Assembly: GCA_964490765.1 (NCBI GenBank)
Contig: CAZBDV010000038.1
Coordinates: forward strand, 1-22,311
Origin: CAZBDV01 sp964490765
Lineage (GTDB): Bacteria; Cloacimonadota; Cloacimonadia; Cloacimonadales; JAJBBL01
DNA length: 22,311 bases
Direction: 5' to 3'
Of the stretch, positions 14,693-22,311 are shown piece by piece; the first letter of the stretch is position 1, and each line of letters opens with the position of its first letter. Made by a program: the position numbers and the translations under genes. The notes under the pieces are model-generated. The model saw only the letters and a program-made list of their open reading frames with translations, was not told the origin of the DNA and ran no database searches.

Positions 14693-17600
14693 TTAATGAT
14701 TACTGATTATGAGATCCAGGTCAAAGATAATAGCCTGATTATCGCTAGAAGAATTCGAACTGATAATGATTATGTTATCTCCATGAGCAAAGATATCGGG
14801 CTGAATATTGAGTGAACGAACGTAGTATGTTTCTTCTCCACTGCTTCTAGCATCTGTATCCGATACTATTGAATGGCCATTCAGCCATATGGTTCCTCTC
14901 CCGTAAGAAGCGAAGTTCAGCCTGGCATCAAGTACCACACCCTCCACATCAAATTTCTTAAGGAAAACCGCTGCCGTATCTCCCTGATGAGTATCAGCGG
15001 TGAGTGATTCTGATCCTATATCTTCTATCTCTGAAACTTTCATCCAGATAGGTTCTGCTCTGGTGCTACTCATTCCTATAATTCGCTTCAGTTCAACTCC
15101 GTCAGTAGCAAATGTAACATTTGTCCAGTCAGCTCTCTGGTAATCAGAAATCAATTCTACTATATCTGTTGTTTCTTCCGAACTGGTTGCTAACCAATCT
15201 GTATCTGAATAAACAGAGATTTGCTGGGGCAGCAGTCCCCATTCCTCTAACCTGGTCTTAGCCAACTCGGTATATTGGTCATCATGGTCAAGCCTGTATG
15301 CAAAATTCATTACCAGTAGATTATACCAATCAGCACTCTCGGCTATCAGGTAATCGAGGTATGGTTCTTTATAACTCTCGTTGATAAAAGTGACGATGTT
15401 GTAATACTCATCCTCATCGGCTTTTCGAAGCTCAATTAACTGGTTTGATATTTCTACGAATCTTTCAAGCTGAATATCCATTACATAAGCTGTATAATCA
15501 AATGACTTTGCTATTATGTAAACTGCCCTTGTATTTAACCCAATATCAATACTCTCATCGTAATTCTTGATCTGTCCAATCAGATCGACGATCGTATCAC
15601 GATATCCATTAACCCTTTCGACAATCTTCTGGAGACGATTATCCCCAGCAGCCAGATTCTCCTGCCATCGAGTGAGGTTGTTAACCCTGATTAGATCACC
15701 TGGATCGGCATTGATATATTCAGTTTCAACCTTATTCAGGGTGTTCTGCAAATCAGCTAAAAGTCTTCTTTGTGTTAGGATACGATTGGTTGCGAATTCG
15801 TAATCAGCAAAATCTAGATAGAACTCCTCGAGGGGAAGTGTAAGATTATCCTGTTGTAATTCTCTGTCCAACTTTTTGAATTCATCTATCTCTCTGAACA
15901 TCTCATCATATTGCTCATTAAGAAAGAGTTCTGTTATCAGTTCATACTGTTCAAAAATCCTTTTCCTGGCAATATTCTCATAGAGATCTGACTCTGGATC
16001 ACGAAGGTAGATAATTCTTGCCAAATGCTCGAAATCGTCATCTCTTCCCATTTCAGCGTATTGGTATGCTACCAGTTCAAGAACACCGGTGGTTCTGTGG
16101 TCCTGAGGATACTTCTCTGTGAACTCCAGCATTTGAGCTATCAGGTATTCTTTATCGGGATGATCCTGGTATAACTCCAGAGCATCGAAAAGAATATCGT
16201 TACTATCATCATCACCATAGTCGATACTACCGGAGACTGCATCTTCGTGTAATTCAAGTAACATATCGCCAGCCAGAATTTTTGTTTCCGAATTACTGGC
16301 ATAGGCATCGATTATGTCATACCTGGTAAGATAAGCTTGGTTCGACTCCGGATACTTATCTATGAATTCTTCTTTCAGTTTTAGATTCATATTCTGATCG
16401 TTCATCAGACTATCAGCAATATCCCAAGCAGTAAAATAGAGATAATAAGCCTGTTGAGGTTCTGACCTGTAATCAGAAAGCTCGATTAGAAGTTCAATGG
16501 CTGACTGATACTCTTCAGCTTTAATATAGGAATCGATAGCTTCTCTGGTGAATCCCACAAACCTATCAAGATCGGAAGTCCGGTATTCATCGGCTAGCCG
16601 GATGTATTCTTCAGCTCCCTTTACATAGAGACTATCAGCTATAAAATTCTGCGCCTGGACTTGTATTTGAGCCCGATAGTGGTTTTTAATATTCTCCCTG
16701 TCTTCTTCGTTGATAGCATATTCTGATGCTTCTCGATAATATTTTTCTGAGAGTTCATAATTAGCAATTGCTTCGTTTGTTCCAGCAAGATTGATCAAGA
16801 CAGTTCTTTTCAGGTCATCGGAGATGCTGTATTGCAGAATCTGTAAGAGTTCATTCTCCGCATCGCCGTGCATACCCCTCTGGCTAAAGATCTGGCTCCG
16901 CTTATATAGGGCTCTAACTACATCTTCATCATACTCATCAATAGTATCTTCTTCAGATAAATCTTCTTCAGTTCTGAATGCTAACAGTTGAAGGAAATCT
17001 TCACTGTTGGTTAGAAACATTGTCTCTAACTCATCTCTGGTTATTACAACACCTGTCTCATCATCCCTGTAAGGTTCCTGTTCAATATCCCCGTACAACA
17101 TATCAAACAGTGACTCTACTATCAGAAATCTTCTGACTTCATAATCAAAATACTCTTCATTGTCGGGATAGAGTTCATTATATGCAATGATCCGTTCAAA
17201 TGACTTTAGATAATAATAGGGATCTTCTCTAAGTTCAGCTATCTCAAGAATAGCATCGACAATGTATTTGCTCTTGGATCTGATCCAGATCTGTCCTCTT
17301 TCATCCCGAAATTCTGGGAACTCTTCGTATGAGGTCACTAGATCGTAATAAGCCTGAAAGCTCGAGTCGCTCTTCTCGTTTACAAACCTGTTAAGGTATC
17401 GCGGTTCAAGGAATTCATACGCTGATCGGATAACTTCCAGTTGTTCCGTGATATCATTGTCTTTGTTGTGTTGATACCAGGATGAATTGAAATTGAACAG
17501 TTCAATTATTCTTTCATTTTGTTCTATGACTCTCTCTCTCATCTCGTTCTGGTCAACTATCATATAGGAATATCTCTGATAGAGGGTTGCTACCGAATCT

Positions 17601-18631
17601 ACATAATGAGGGTTATCGATGTAATGAGGAAACATATCGATAAAACCGTTGTAGTAATCAATTGCATGAAAAGGAGCATTCATCTCGAGTTTAAGCTGAA
17701 TAGTCCTTTTCAGTATCTGTTGTTGATGCTCTTTACTATCAACTAATCCCGGTAAACGATCTCTGGCAAAATGAATAGAACTGGATGATGATATATAATC
17801 TGATCCGTCCATTCTTTCCAGACTGAATGCGATATTATCTATCGCATCCATTTCGAAGTAAGAACTCAAGACTTCATCACCAGTAACAATATTCAATATC
17901 TTGGCGAAGTCAGCTATCGCTTCAGGAAAGCTGTTTGTGCTGAAATTAGCCCATCCTCTATAATATAGACCCAGGGCATGATATTCGTCATCCTCTCGCT
18001 CAGCGATAAGGTTTAGCAATCTACGAGCTTGCTGATAATATAGCACAGGTTCATCTGCATCGAGTCCAATTTCGTAATAAAGTACTGATAGGCGGTATAA
18101 GCTCTCTGAATAGTAATGCGAATCAGGTATCTCTGTTAAGATCTTTCGGTAAGCATAAATAGCTTCACTCAATGATTCTTCGGTTAACTTGTAACCCTCA
18201 TCCCACTGAATAACAGGTTTGCTATCTCCTGCATCGATCATGCTTTGTATATATTCAGATCTTTTCTCGTCTCTTAATCTCTTATGAAGATCAAAAGAGT
18301 AGTAACCTATATTGTATAGTATTACATCCTGCATAGGATGTTCAGGATTAATCTCCAATACTTTTCTGTAGTATCTGAGAGTTCTCTCAGGTTCCGTAAC
18401 ATAGAGTTCCGCACTTAATTCAGCCAATCTGAAATAGAGCTCGTCCAGCTCATGATAGTCGGGATTCTGGTCAATGAAAGCATTGATCGATTCATAGAGT
18501 TGTAGCTTATATGCACGATTCTCTTCATATAAATCTGATAGAACTCTGTTTCCTTCAATGGAGTATACCAGGCCAGAAAGAAAAACGATGAATAATATTA
18601 TTATCAGAATCAGCCAATCTCTGCCTATCAT
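14693..18631 (-). CDS. Very large exported TPR-like protein with C-terminal beta-rich (jelly-roll-like) domain (1312 aa)
   Basis: No named family recognised. The N-terminus (7-24, LILIIILFIVFLSGLVYS) is a signal peptide or anchor, placing the rest in the periplasm. The body to about residue 1110 is acidic and helical with irregular TPR-type repeats. Examples are YFRLAELSAELY with YYRKVLEINPEHP (about 66-97), SLYRLSVLYYEIG, and YYRGWANFSTNSFPEAIADF. The last 190 residues change character: beta-strand-rich, with SYGRGTIWLNGHSIVSD and NIQPDIFAHGDNIIII. This pattern recalls the galactose-binding/jelly-roll domain of beta-galactosidase-type proteins, so glycan or peptidoglycan contact is possible but inferred. 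Its ATG overlaps the upstream TGA by 4 nt (ATGA) and AGAGGG precedes it, so it is coupled to the 681-residue TPR protein. Likely a periplasm-spanning scaffold for the adjacent motor. Confidence 0.85.
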   Translation of the reverse strand: MIGRDWLILIIILFIVFLSGLVYSIEGNRVLSDLYEENRAYKLQLYESINAFIDQNPDYHELDELYFRLAELSAELYVTEPERTLRYYRKVLEINPEHPMQDVILYNIGYYSFDLHKRLRDEKRSEYIQSMIDAGDSKPVIQWDEGYKLTEESLSEAIYAYRKILTEIPDSHYYSESLYRLSVLYYEIGLDADEPVLYYQQARRLLNLIAEREDDEYHALGLYYRGWANFSTNSFPEAIADFAKILNIVTGDEVLSSYFEMDAIDNIAFSLERMDGSDYISSSSSIHFARDRLPGLVDSKEHQQQILKRTIQLKLEMNAPFHAIDYYNGFIDMFPHYIDNPHYVDSVATLYQRYSYMIVDQNEMRERVIEQNERIIELFNFNSSWYQHNKDNDITEQLEVIRSAYEFLEPRYLNRFVNEKSDSSFQAYYDLVTSYEEFPEFRDERGQIWIRSKSKYIVDAILEIAELREDPYYYLKSFERIIAYNELYPDNEEYFDYEVRRFLIVESLFDMLYGDIEQEPYRDDETGVVITRDELETMFLTNSEDFLQLLAFRTEEDLSEEDTIDEYDEDVVRALYKRSQIFSQRGMHGDAENELLQILQYSISDDLKRTVLINLAGTNEAIANYELSEKYYREASEYAINEEDRENIKNHYRAQIQVQAQNFIADSLYVKGAEEYIRLADEYRTSDLDRFVGFTREAIDSYIKAEEYQSAIELLIELSDYRSEPQQAYYLYFTAWDIADSLMNDQNMNLKLKEEFIDKYPESNQAYLTRYDIIDAYASNSETKILAGDMLLELHEDAVSGSIDYGDDDSNDILFDALELYQDHPDKEYLIAQMLEFTEKYPQDHRTTGVLELVAYQYAEMGRDDDFEHLARIIYLRDPESDLYENIARKRIFEQYELITELFLNEQYDEMFREIDEFKKLDRELQQDNLTLPLEEFYLDFADYEFATNRILTQRRLLADLQNTLNKVETEYINADPGDLIRVNNLTRWQENLAAGDNRLQKIVERVNGYRDTIVDLIGQIKNYDESIDIGLNTRAVYIIAKSFDYTAYVMDIQLERFVEISNQLIELRKADEDEYYNIVTFINESYKEPYLDYLIAESADWYNLLVMNFAYRLDHDDQYTELAKTRLEEWGLLPQQISVYSDTDWLATSSEETTDIVELISDYQRADWTNVTFATDGVELKRIIGMSSTRAEPIWMKVSEIEDIGSESLTADTHQGDTAAVFLKKFDVEGVVLDARLNFASYGRGTIWLNGHSIVSDTDARSSGEETYYVRSLNIQPDIFAHGDNIIIISSNSSSDNQAIIFDLDLIISNH

Positions 18632-20673
18632 CTTTCCCTCTCTTGGGTTGCACTCTGATTCAATTTTTCCAGATTTGACCTGTATTCCTGATCTCTCCGT
18701 ATACTTTCCTGGAAGAGAACATCAAGAAGAGCGTAGTCATACTTCTTGCTGATCTGATTCAACTCCTCAGCTGTTTTACTGATCACAAAAATACTGTAAT
18801 CATAAGAAAAATCACTGATATCAAGTGAATTGATATTATTATTAATCAACCGCTCGGCAACTTTTTGATGATAACTCCGCTCTACCAGTTCTCTTATGGC
18901 CGATAAACCTCGCCTCAATCCCAGTAAAGATAAATTCTCTTCCTCAATCTGAGAGATCAATTTATTGTCAAAATCCATACTACCAAAAACTATCTCACTC
19001 TCTTGATTTAACAGATCCAGAATATTATGAAGTTTACTGATCTCATCATGATTCAGAGCTGCTCCGAAATCTTCTCTGATATTCTCATACATTACGATCT
19101 TATCAGCCAATTCTCTTGCCAACATATAACTTTCCAGCAGCATTTGATTCATCTCTGTCAAATAGATATATCTGGAGTGAAACTGCAATGGCTGCAGGGG
19201 ATTATCATCTATTCTAGTTACATCTTTTGTCAGATTAACCAGAAACTTAGTCGTTAAGAGATTCTTCCTGAGATGATCGATCTCAGTTATCTGACTCTCT
19301 ATCTGGTTGACCTGTTCCGTATTGGGAAGAGACTTGATCTTCTCGGCAACATCATTGAGCTCAATTATGAGATTTAGAAAACTGACATATTCTGCCATAA
19401 CCAAGTGATTGTAAGTATGTTCTACCCCTGAAAGGCTAGACTTTTCAAAATCTCGATCACGTTCTGTAATCATCCAGTATTTTTCAGATAATCTGTTAAA
19501 TTCTTTCCGTTTGTTATTGTCTCCAGTGATTACATACTGCCAGGCTGCTTCCCGCATATCTCGCAACAAGTTCACTTCTATGTGCAGCATATTATTGAAA
19601 GCCCGGTTGGTCTGTAAAACGTCGTTAATGAGATCTGTTGACCTTTTATAACTGGAGGTATGAACCATAATACCGGCAATCATAATAACAGCCTCATCAT
19701 AGATTGAACTCTTCTCAGGCATATTAATTATATGATTGAGATAATAGAGTGCTTTTTTGTAATTCCCTGAAGCTCTCTCAATAAGTGCAATTTCAAAGGC
19801 AAGTTCGTCGGTTAACTGACCGCTGTTGAAATCTATGAGACTGTTATAATACCTCAGAGAATTTCGGAAATCTTCATTCTCACCAAAAATTCTTGCCAGG
19901 CTGAGGAGTAGAAAATCATAATACTGCTCGGAAGGTTCATACTTGTGAGTCAGTTGTTCCAAATGCTGGATAGCCCTGTCTGAATGAAAGATAGCATATT
20001 GTATTAAACCGAGCATGATCTCGGATCGAAATCGATACTCTCTGTATCTGATCAACTCTGAAAATATGGCCTCTGCCTTAACATACTCTTTTAAATTGAA
20101 ATGGGCATGGGCAGTGAAATATCTGCTCCTGTTGTCAGAAAGATATGAAAACCTGTCTGTCAACTCCAGTAATTCTCGATTGCGGTTATCAAATATCAGG
20201 ATTGTTTGTAAGAGAGAAAGTGCAGGTCGTAATTTCACTGATTCGGGACTTACATTGATCAGGTTTAGGAGTCTCTCTTCTGCCTGATCGATCTCCCTGT
20301 TATAGTAAAGATATAATGCATCATAGAACAGGTATCTATCCTCGACCAGATCGATGTCTCTGAAAATATGGATCATCTCTTGATGTTTTGACCTGATTCG
20401 CCAATCATCACCAGTTTTAAAACTATCCTCAAGTTCCCGGGACACAGCAGAGAATAAAGAAATGATCAGATCATTCTCCCCGTTATCTTCATAACTCCTG
20501 ACACGATCTCTCTGATAGATAATGCTATTCAGATGATCGAGTTCTGATTCGATTCCTGCCAGTAAACTCTTCTCTCTGCTGATTCTGGCTTCTATATCAC
20601 TTGTATGTACCAGAGCTTGAACAACTGAAACTCCTGCAACGAGGATCAGGCATAAGACTCCAATCTTCTTCAT
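18628..20673 (-). CDS. Exported TPR/coiled-coil protein (681 aa)
   Basis: Function not recognised. A signal peptide (1-20, ending SVVQA) predicts periplasmic location. Residues 25-60 form a likely coiled coil (ARISREKSLLAGIESELDHL). TPR-like helical repeats follow at about 100-360; examples are RYFTAHAHFNLKEYVKAEAI and DFLLLSLARIFGENEDFRNS. The second half (about 400-681) is helical, rich in Glu, Leu and Asn, without obvious repeats, and probably forms more coiled coil. AGGA precedes the ATG at 8-nt spacing. It begins the TPR pair, 57 nt after the barrel gene, and its stop overlaps the next start. It resembles envelope TPR partners of Tol/Glt-type systems in position and style, not by a specific signature. 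Confidence 0.82.
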   Translation of the reverse strand: MKKIGVLCLILVAGVSVVQALVHTSDIEARISREKSLLAGIESELDHLNSIIYQRDRVRSYEDNGENDLIISLFSAVSRELEDSFKTGDDWRIRSKHQEMIHIFRDIDLVEDRYLFYDALYLYYNREIDQAEERLLNLINVSPESVKLRPALSLLQTILIFDNRNRELLELTDRFSYLSDNRSRYFTAHAHFNLKEYVKAEAIFSELIRYREYRFRSEIMLGLIQYAIFHSDRAIQHLEQLTHKYEPSEQYYDFLLLSLARIFGENEDFRNSLRYYNSLIDFNSGQLTDELAFEIALIERASGNYKKALYYLNHIINMPEKSSIYDEAVIMIAGIMVHTSSYKRSTDLINDVLQTNRAFNNMLHIEVNLLRDMREAAWQYVITGDNNKRKEFNRLSEKYWMITERDRDFEKSSLSGVEHTYNHLVMAEYVSFLNLIIELNDVAEKIKSLPNTEQVNQIESQITEIDHLRKNLLTTKFLVNLTKDVTRIDDNPLQPLQFHSRYIYLTEMNQMLLESYMLARELADKIVMYENIREDFGAALNHDEISKLHNILDLLNQESEIVFGSMDFDNKLISQIEEENLSLLGLRRGLSAIRELVERSYHQKVAERLINNNINSLDISDFSYDYSIFVISKTAEELNQISKKYDYALLDVLFQESIRRDQEYRSNLEKLNQSATQERER

Positions 20674-20730
20674 ATATAATGTCCTGTTTGTTTACGGTTG
20701 AAAGTTAATTATAAATGACATACAGGAGCA

Positions 20731-21657
20731 CTATTCTCTGTAATACAGTAATCTGCGAATCTCTTCCAACTCCTCTTCTGCTTTCTCCCGCTGCCTCCTG
20801 ATCCGTTGTAATTCATCTAATGAAGTTCCCTCTCTTACCTCCAACAATTGCCTGTCGAAGGTCTGAATAGGAGAGAAACCCTGCCTTTCTTCTGGTGCTA
20901 CCAACTGATCAAATACATAAGAGAAGGTGAGTCCTATCTTCGGATCGCGTCTGTTCCACTCCTCTATTCGATACAATTCCAATCTGGAAGCAAAGTTCCT
21001 GTATCTGTATTCCAGTCCGGTATTTAAATTGTGTCCGTCAATCTCGGTAATAATAGCAAAATTGCGTGCTGGTTCAATTTGAACAGCTCCGAATATTCCT
21101 TCAAACTGACCTGCCAGAGTTCCTGAACTCTTAAACCTATGAGATCCGGCACCCAGTGTTAATCTGGTTGGAACATCTCCAATTTTAGGGAGCCCGCTGA
21201 GAAGAATAGTTTTAGAGATTGCCAGATAAGCAGTATTTTTACGATAATTGGCAACATCAACAATATCAGGATCACTCGGGCTTTTTGAAGGTATTCTTGA
21301 GAACAGATTATCTACTCCGATCGAAATATCCGGCAAAGATAACGTTTCGCCAATTATTCTCGCTTTCACTTGGGCATAGTACACGTCATCACCACTAGCC
21401 ACGAATCCTATCTCACTAAATTTGAACAACCCAATATTAACAGCACCTGCAAAATTGTAGGCATAAGTATCACTTTTCAGATCATTTTCAGGATAGAAAT
21501 AGTTGTTCGCCGATACTTTACCCATTAGGTGAGGCATTACATAGGCATCCGGCACTCTAACGTTCCCGTAATTGGCAAACGGAAATGCATATATAGATCC
21601 TGTTATTCCGATCAATAATATGCATGTCACTAAGCTCATTCTCATTTTTACCCCCAT
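20731..21657 (-). CDS. Predicted outer-membrane beta-barrel-like protein with coiled-coil tail
   Basis: A signal peptide ends at SIYA-FPF. Residues 30-250 alternate polar and hydrophobic positions with many Tyr, Phe and Gly, as in small barrels (LNTGLEYRYRNFASRLELY). A plausible barrel-terminal strand, IGLTFSYVF, lies at 241-249. The first strand region (YGNVRVPDAYVMPHLMGK) recalls YjbH-type porin-like proteins, but this is weak. After the strand comes a charged tail (251-308) ending in a predicted coiled coil (SLDELQRIRRQREKAEEELE), so the protein does not end in the usual aromatic residue. The start is uncertain: ATG 21657 has no Shine-Dalgarno, whereas ATG 21645 has GGGGGT upstream and gives a shorter, more normal signal peptide. 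As first gene of the block it would supply its outer-membrane component. Confidence 0.72.
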   Translation of the reverse strand: MGVKMRMSLVTCILLIGITGSIYAFPFANYGNVRVPDAYVMPHLMGKVSANNYFYPENDLKSDTYAYNFAGAVNIGLFKFSEIGFVASGDDVYYAQVKARIIGETLSLPDISIGVDNLFSRIPSKSPSDPDIVDVANYRKNTAYLAISKTILLSGLPKIGDVPTRLTLGAGSHRFKSSGTLAGQFEGIFGAVQIEPARNFAIITEIDGHNLNTGLEYRYRNFASRLELYRIEEWNRRDPKIGLTFSYVFDQLVAPEERQGFSPIQTFDRQLLEVREGTSLDELQRIRRQREKAEEELEEIRRLLYYRE

Positions 21658-21826
21658 TTTTTATTTCTTGATTATCATCGTTGAATTGTTTGTCATCTCA
21701 TAGATTCTTATCTATTCTTGTGTTCCATTCTCATTTCTTATCCTGAGTTACACCGAATTTGTCAATAATTCTCAAAGTATTCTCCTTGAATAACATTCTT
21801 ATCCAATCTATGATCGACTTGTATAA

Positions 21827-21858
21827 AATATAGTTTCCCCCCCCGAGTGATTTGTCAA
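21827..21858 (-). promoter_or_regulatory. Candidate promoter of the motor/TPR block with a G8 tract in its spacer
   Basis: On the minus strand TTGACA (21858-21853) is followed by 18 nt and ACTATA, or by 20 nt and TATATT (21832-21827). The spacer contains eight consecutive G (21844-21837). It lies about 170-200 nt upstream of the barrel-protein start, leaving a long leader. The -35 is perfect; the -10 is ambiguous. Confidence 0.45.
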
Positions 21859-21887
21859 GGAATATCGTGGATATAGCCTGTCTCCTA

Positions 21888-21910
21888 CCGGAAAGTTTCT
21901 ATCTTTCCGG
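21888..21910. repeat. Perfect 8-bp inverted repeat
   Basis: CCGGAAAG (21888-21895), a 7-nt spacer and CTTTCCGG (21903-21910), with possible extra pairing of flanking CTGT and ACAG. There is no T-tract on either side, so it is not a standard terminator. It lies 30 nt upstream of the leftward promoter candidate, where an operator could lie. Confidence 0.5.
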
Positions 21911-22100
21911 ACAGAAAATAAATGTTATAACCTAGCAATAATACGATAATCGGACGATTGTTTTTTCTCTCTCAAGAATTGGGTAGCCGCAGTATTTAAT
22001 GCCTATCTCTTTCACTAGGAAGCAAACTTTTCTGTTCGATCTGGCTTTAAGCAGCCATAAAGGTTTCTGAGAAGAAAGACAAGAAAAAAACAAAGAAAGG

Positions 22101-22127
22101 TTGACAAAAAAAGAGTGATTCTAAGTT
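22101..22127 (+). promoter_or_regulatory. Candidate promoter of the tRNA pair
   Basis: TTGACA (22101-22106) is perfect. The best -10 is TAAGTT (22122-22127) at 15-nt spacing, which is short and weak, and lies 23 nt upstream of tRNA-Lys. The location and -35 match a tRNA promoter. Confidence 0.4.
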
Positions 22128-22150
22128 TGGCAAAACGGATGAATAAAAGT

Positions 22151-22225
22151 GGGCCCGTAACTCAGCGGTAGAGTATCTGCCTTTTAAGCAGAGAGTCGAT
22201 GATTCGAATTCATCCGGGCTCACCA
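22151..22225 (+). tRNA. tRNA-Lys (anticodon UUU)
   Basis: The full cloverleaf can be drawn. The acceptor stem GGGCCCG pairs with CGGGCTC (one G-U at 2-71) and the D-stem is ACTC/GAGT. The anticodon stem is TCTGC/GCAGA with loop CTTTTAA, giving anticodon TTT. The T-stem is GATGA/TCATC with loop TTCGAAT. Discriminator A is followed by an encoded CCA (22223-22225). It is a substrate for the TrmFO encoded at the other end of the window through its U54. Confidence 0.97.
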
Positions 22226-22232
22226 TTTTGAT

Positions 22233-22308
22233 GGCCCCTTCGTCTAGTGGCCTAGGACTCCAGATTTTCATTCTGGCAACAGGGGTTCGATTCCCCTAGG
22301 GGTCACCA
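22233..22308 (+). tRNA. tRNA-Glu (anticodon UUC)
   Basis: The acceptor stem GGCCCCT pairs with AGGGGTC (one G-U). The anticodon stem CCAGA/TCTGG with loop TTTTCAT gives anticodon TTC. The T-stem is AGGGG/CCCCT with loop TTCGATT. CCA is encoded (22306-22308). It begins 7 nt after tRNA-Lys, so the two are co-transcribed, and the window ends 3 nt after the CCA. Confidence 0.96.
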
Positions 22309-22311
22309 AAA

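Larger units (their letters stand above)
21646..22150. other. Non-coding region between the barrel-protein gene and the tRNAs
   Basis: About 500 nt with no convincing protein gene. The left part holds three copies of TTCTTATC (21705, 21735, 21796), the promoter candidate with an 8-G spacer run (21827-21858), and a perfect 8-bp inverted repeat (21888-21910). The right part (about 21915-22100) is AT-rich with A- and T-tracts and shows nothing I can name. It ends with a promoter candidate for the tRNAs. Confidence 0.6.

Noticed and set aside
20708..20713. Perfect TATAAT on the minus strand in the gap before the 681-residue TPR gene, as an internal promoter
   Set aside because: No acceptable -35 lies 16-18 nt upstream, and AT-rich gaps often contain this hexamer by chance.
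21948..21966. AATCG-GA-CGATT followed by GTTTTTT as a rightward terminator
   Set aside because: The 2-nt loop cannot form; opening the inner pair leaves only a 4-bp, mostly A-T stem. No rightward gene ends before it.
22047..22271. Open frame of 74 codons on the minus strand overlapping both tRNAs
   Set aside because: It covers two unambiguous tRNA genes and contains motifs such as DEFESSTLCLKGR that arise from reading tRNA DNA antisense; such frames are well-known false gene calls.

Overview
The window reads as a chromosomal segment of a moderately AT-rich diderm (Gram-negative-type) bacterium. It has signal peptides, a lipoprotein, a predicted outer-membrane beta-barrel, an ExbB/ExbD motor and a TonB-like protein. 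It also carries TrmFO and an NFACT/RqcH-type protein, a pairing more familiar from Firmicutes and deep-branching phyla than from enterics. With the many very large periplasmic TPR proteins, this suggests an FCB-type or candidate phylum such as Cloacimonadota. That placement is inference, since there is no rRNA gene or marker here that fixes it. I see no insertion sequence, prophage or CRISPR array.

Left block (56-9177, all leftward): a run of seven genes, probably one long transcription unit from a promoter near 9205-9234. In transcription order they are a ChaN-type lipoprotein, a rubrerythrin-like diiron protein, a VOC/glyoxalase-fold protein, a 1188-residue periplasmic TPR protein, an NFACT ribosome-quality-control protein, queC (queuosine pathway) and trmFO (ribothymidine-54 in tRNA). 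Gaps between genes range from 1 to about 60 nt.

Centre (9298-11123, rightward): ornithine carbamoyltransferase, a good stem-loop terminator candidate, then an exported PAP2-type phosphatase that converges on the next block.

Right block (11180-21657, all leftward): the most interesting part. Eight tightly packed genes encode a beta-barrel-like protein with a coiled-coil tail, two large exported TPR proteins (the second ending in a beta-rich domain), a 90-residue secreted protein, ExbB/TolQ, two different ExbD/TolR paralogues, and a cytoplasmic FHA-like/TM/TonB-C-like protein. The parts list covers cytoplasm, inner membrane, periplasm and outer membrane, and resembles the Agl motor plus Glt envelope complex of Myxococcus gliding motility. 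One of the two ExbD proteins has Asn in place of the proton-carrying Asp. The putative promoter of the block contains a run of eight G in its spacer.

Right edge (21646-22311): about 500 nt of non-coding DNA holding that promoter, three copies of an 8-mer and a perfect 8-bp inverted repeat, then rightward tRNA-Lys(UUU) and tRNA-Glu(UUC), both with encoded CCA.
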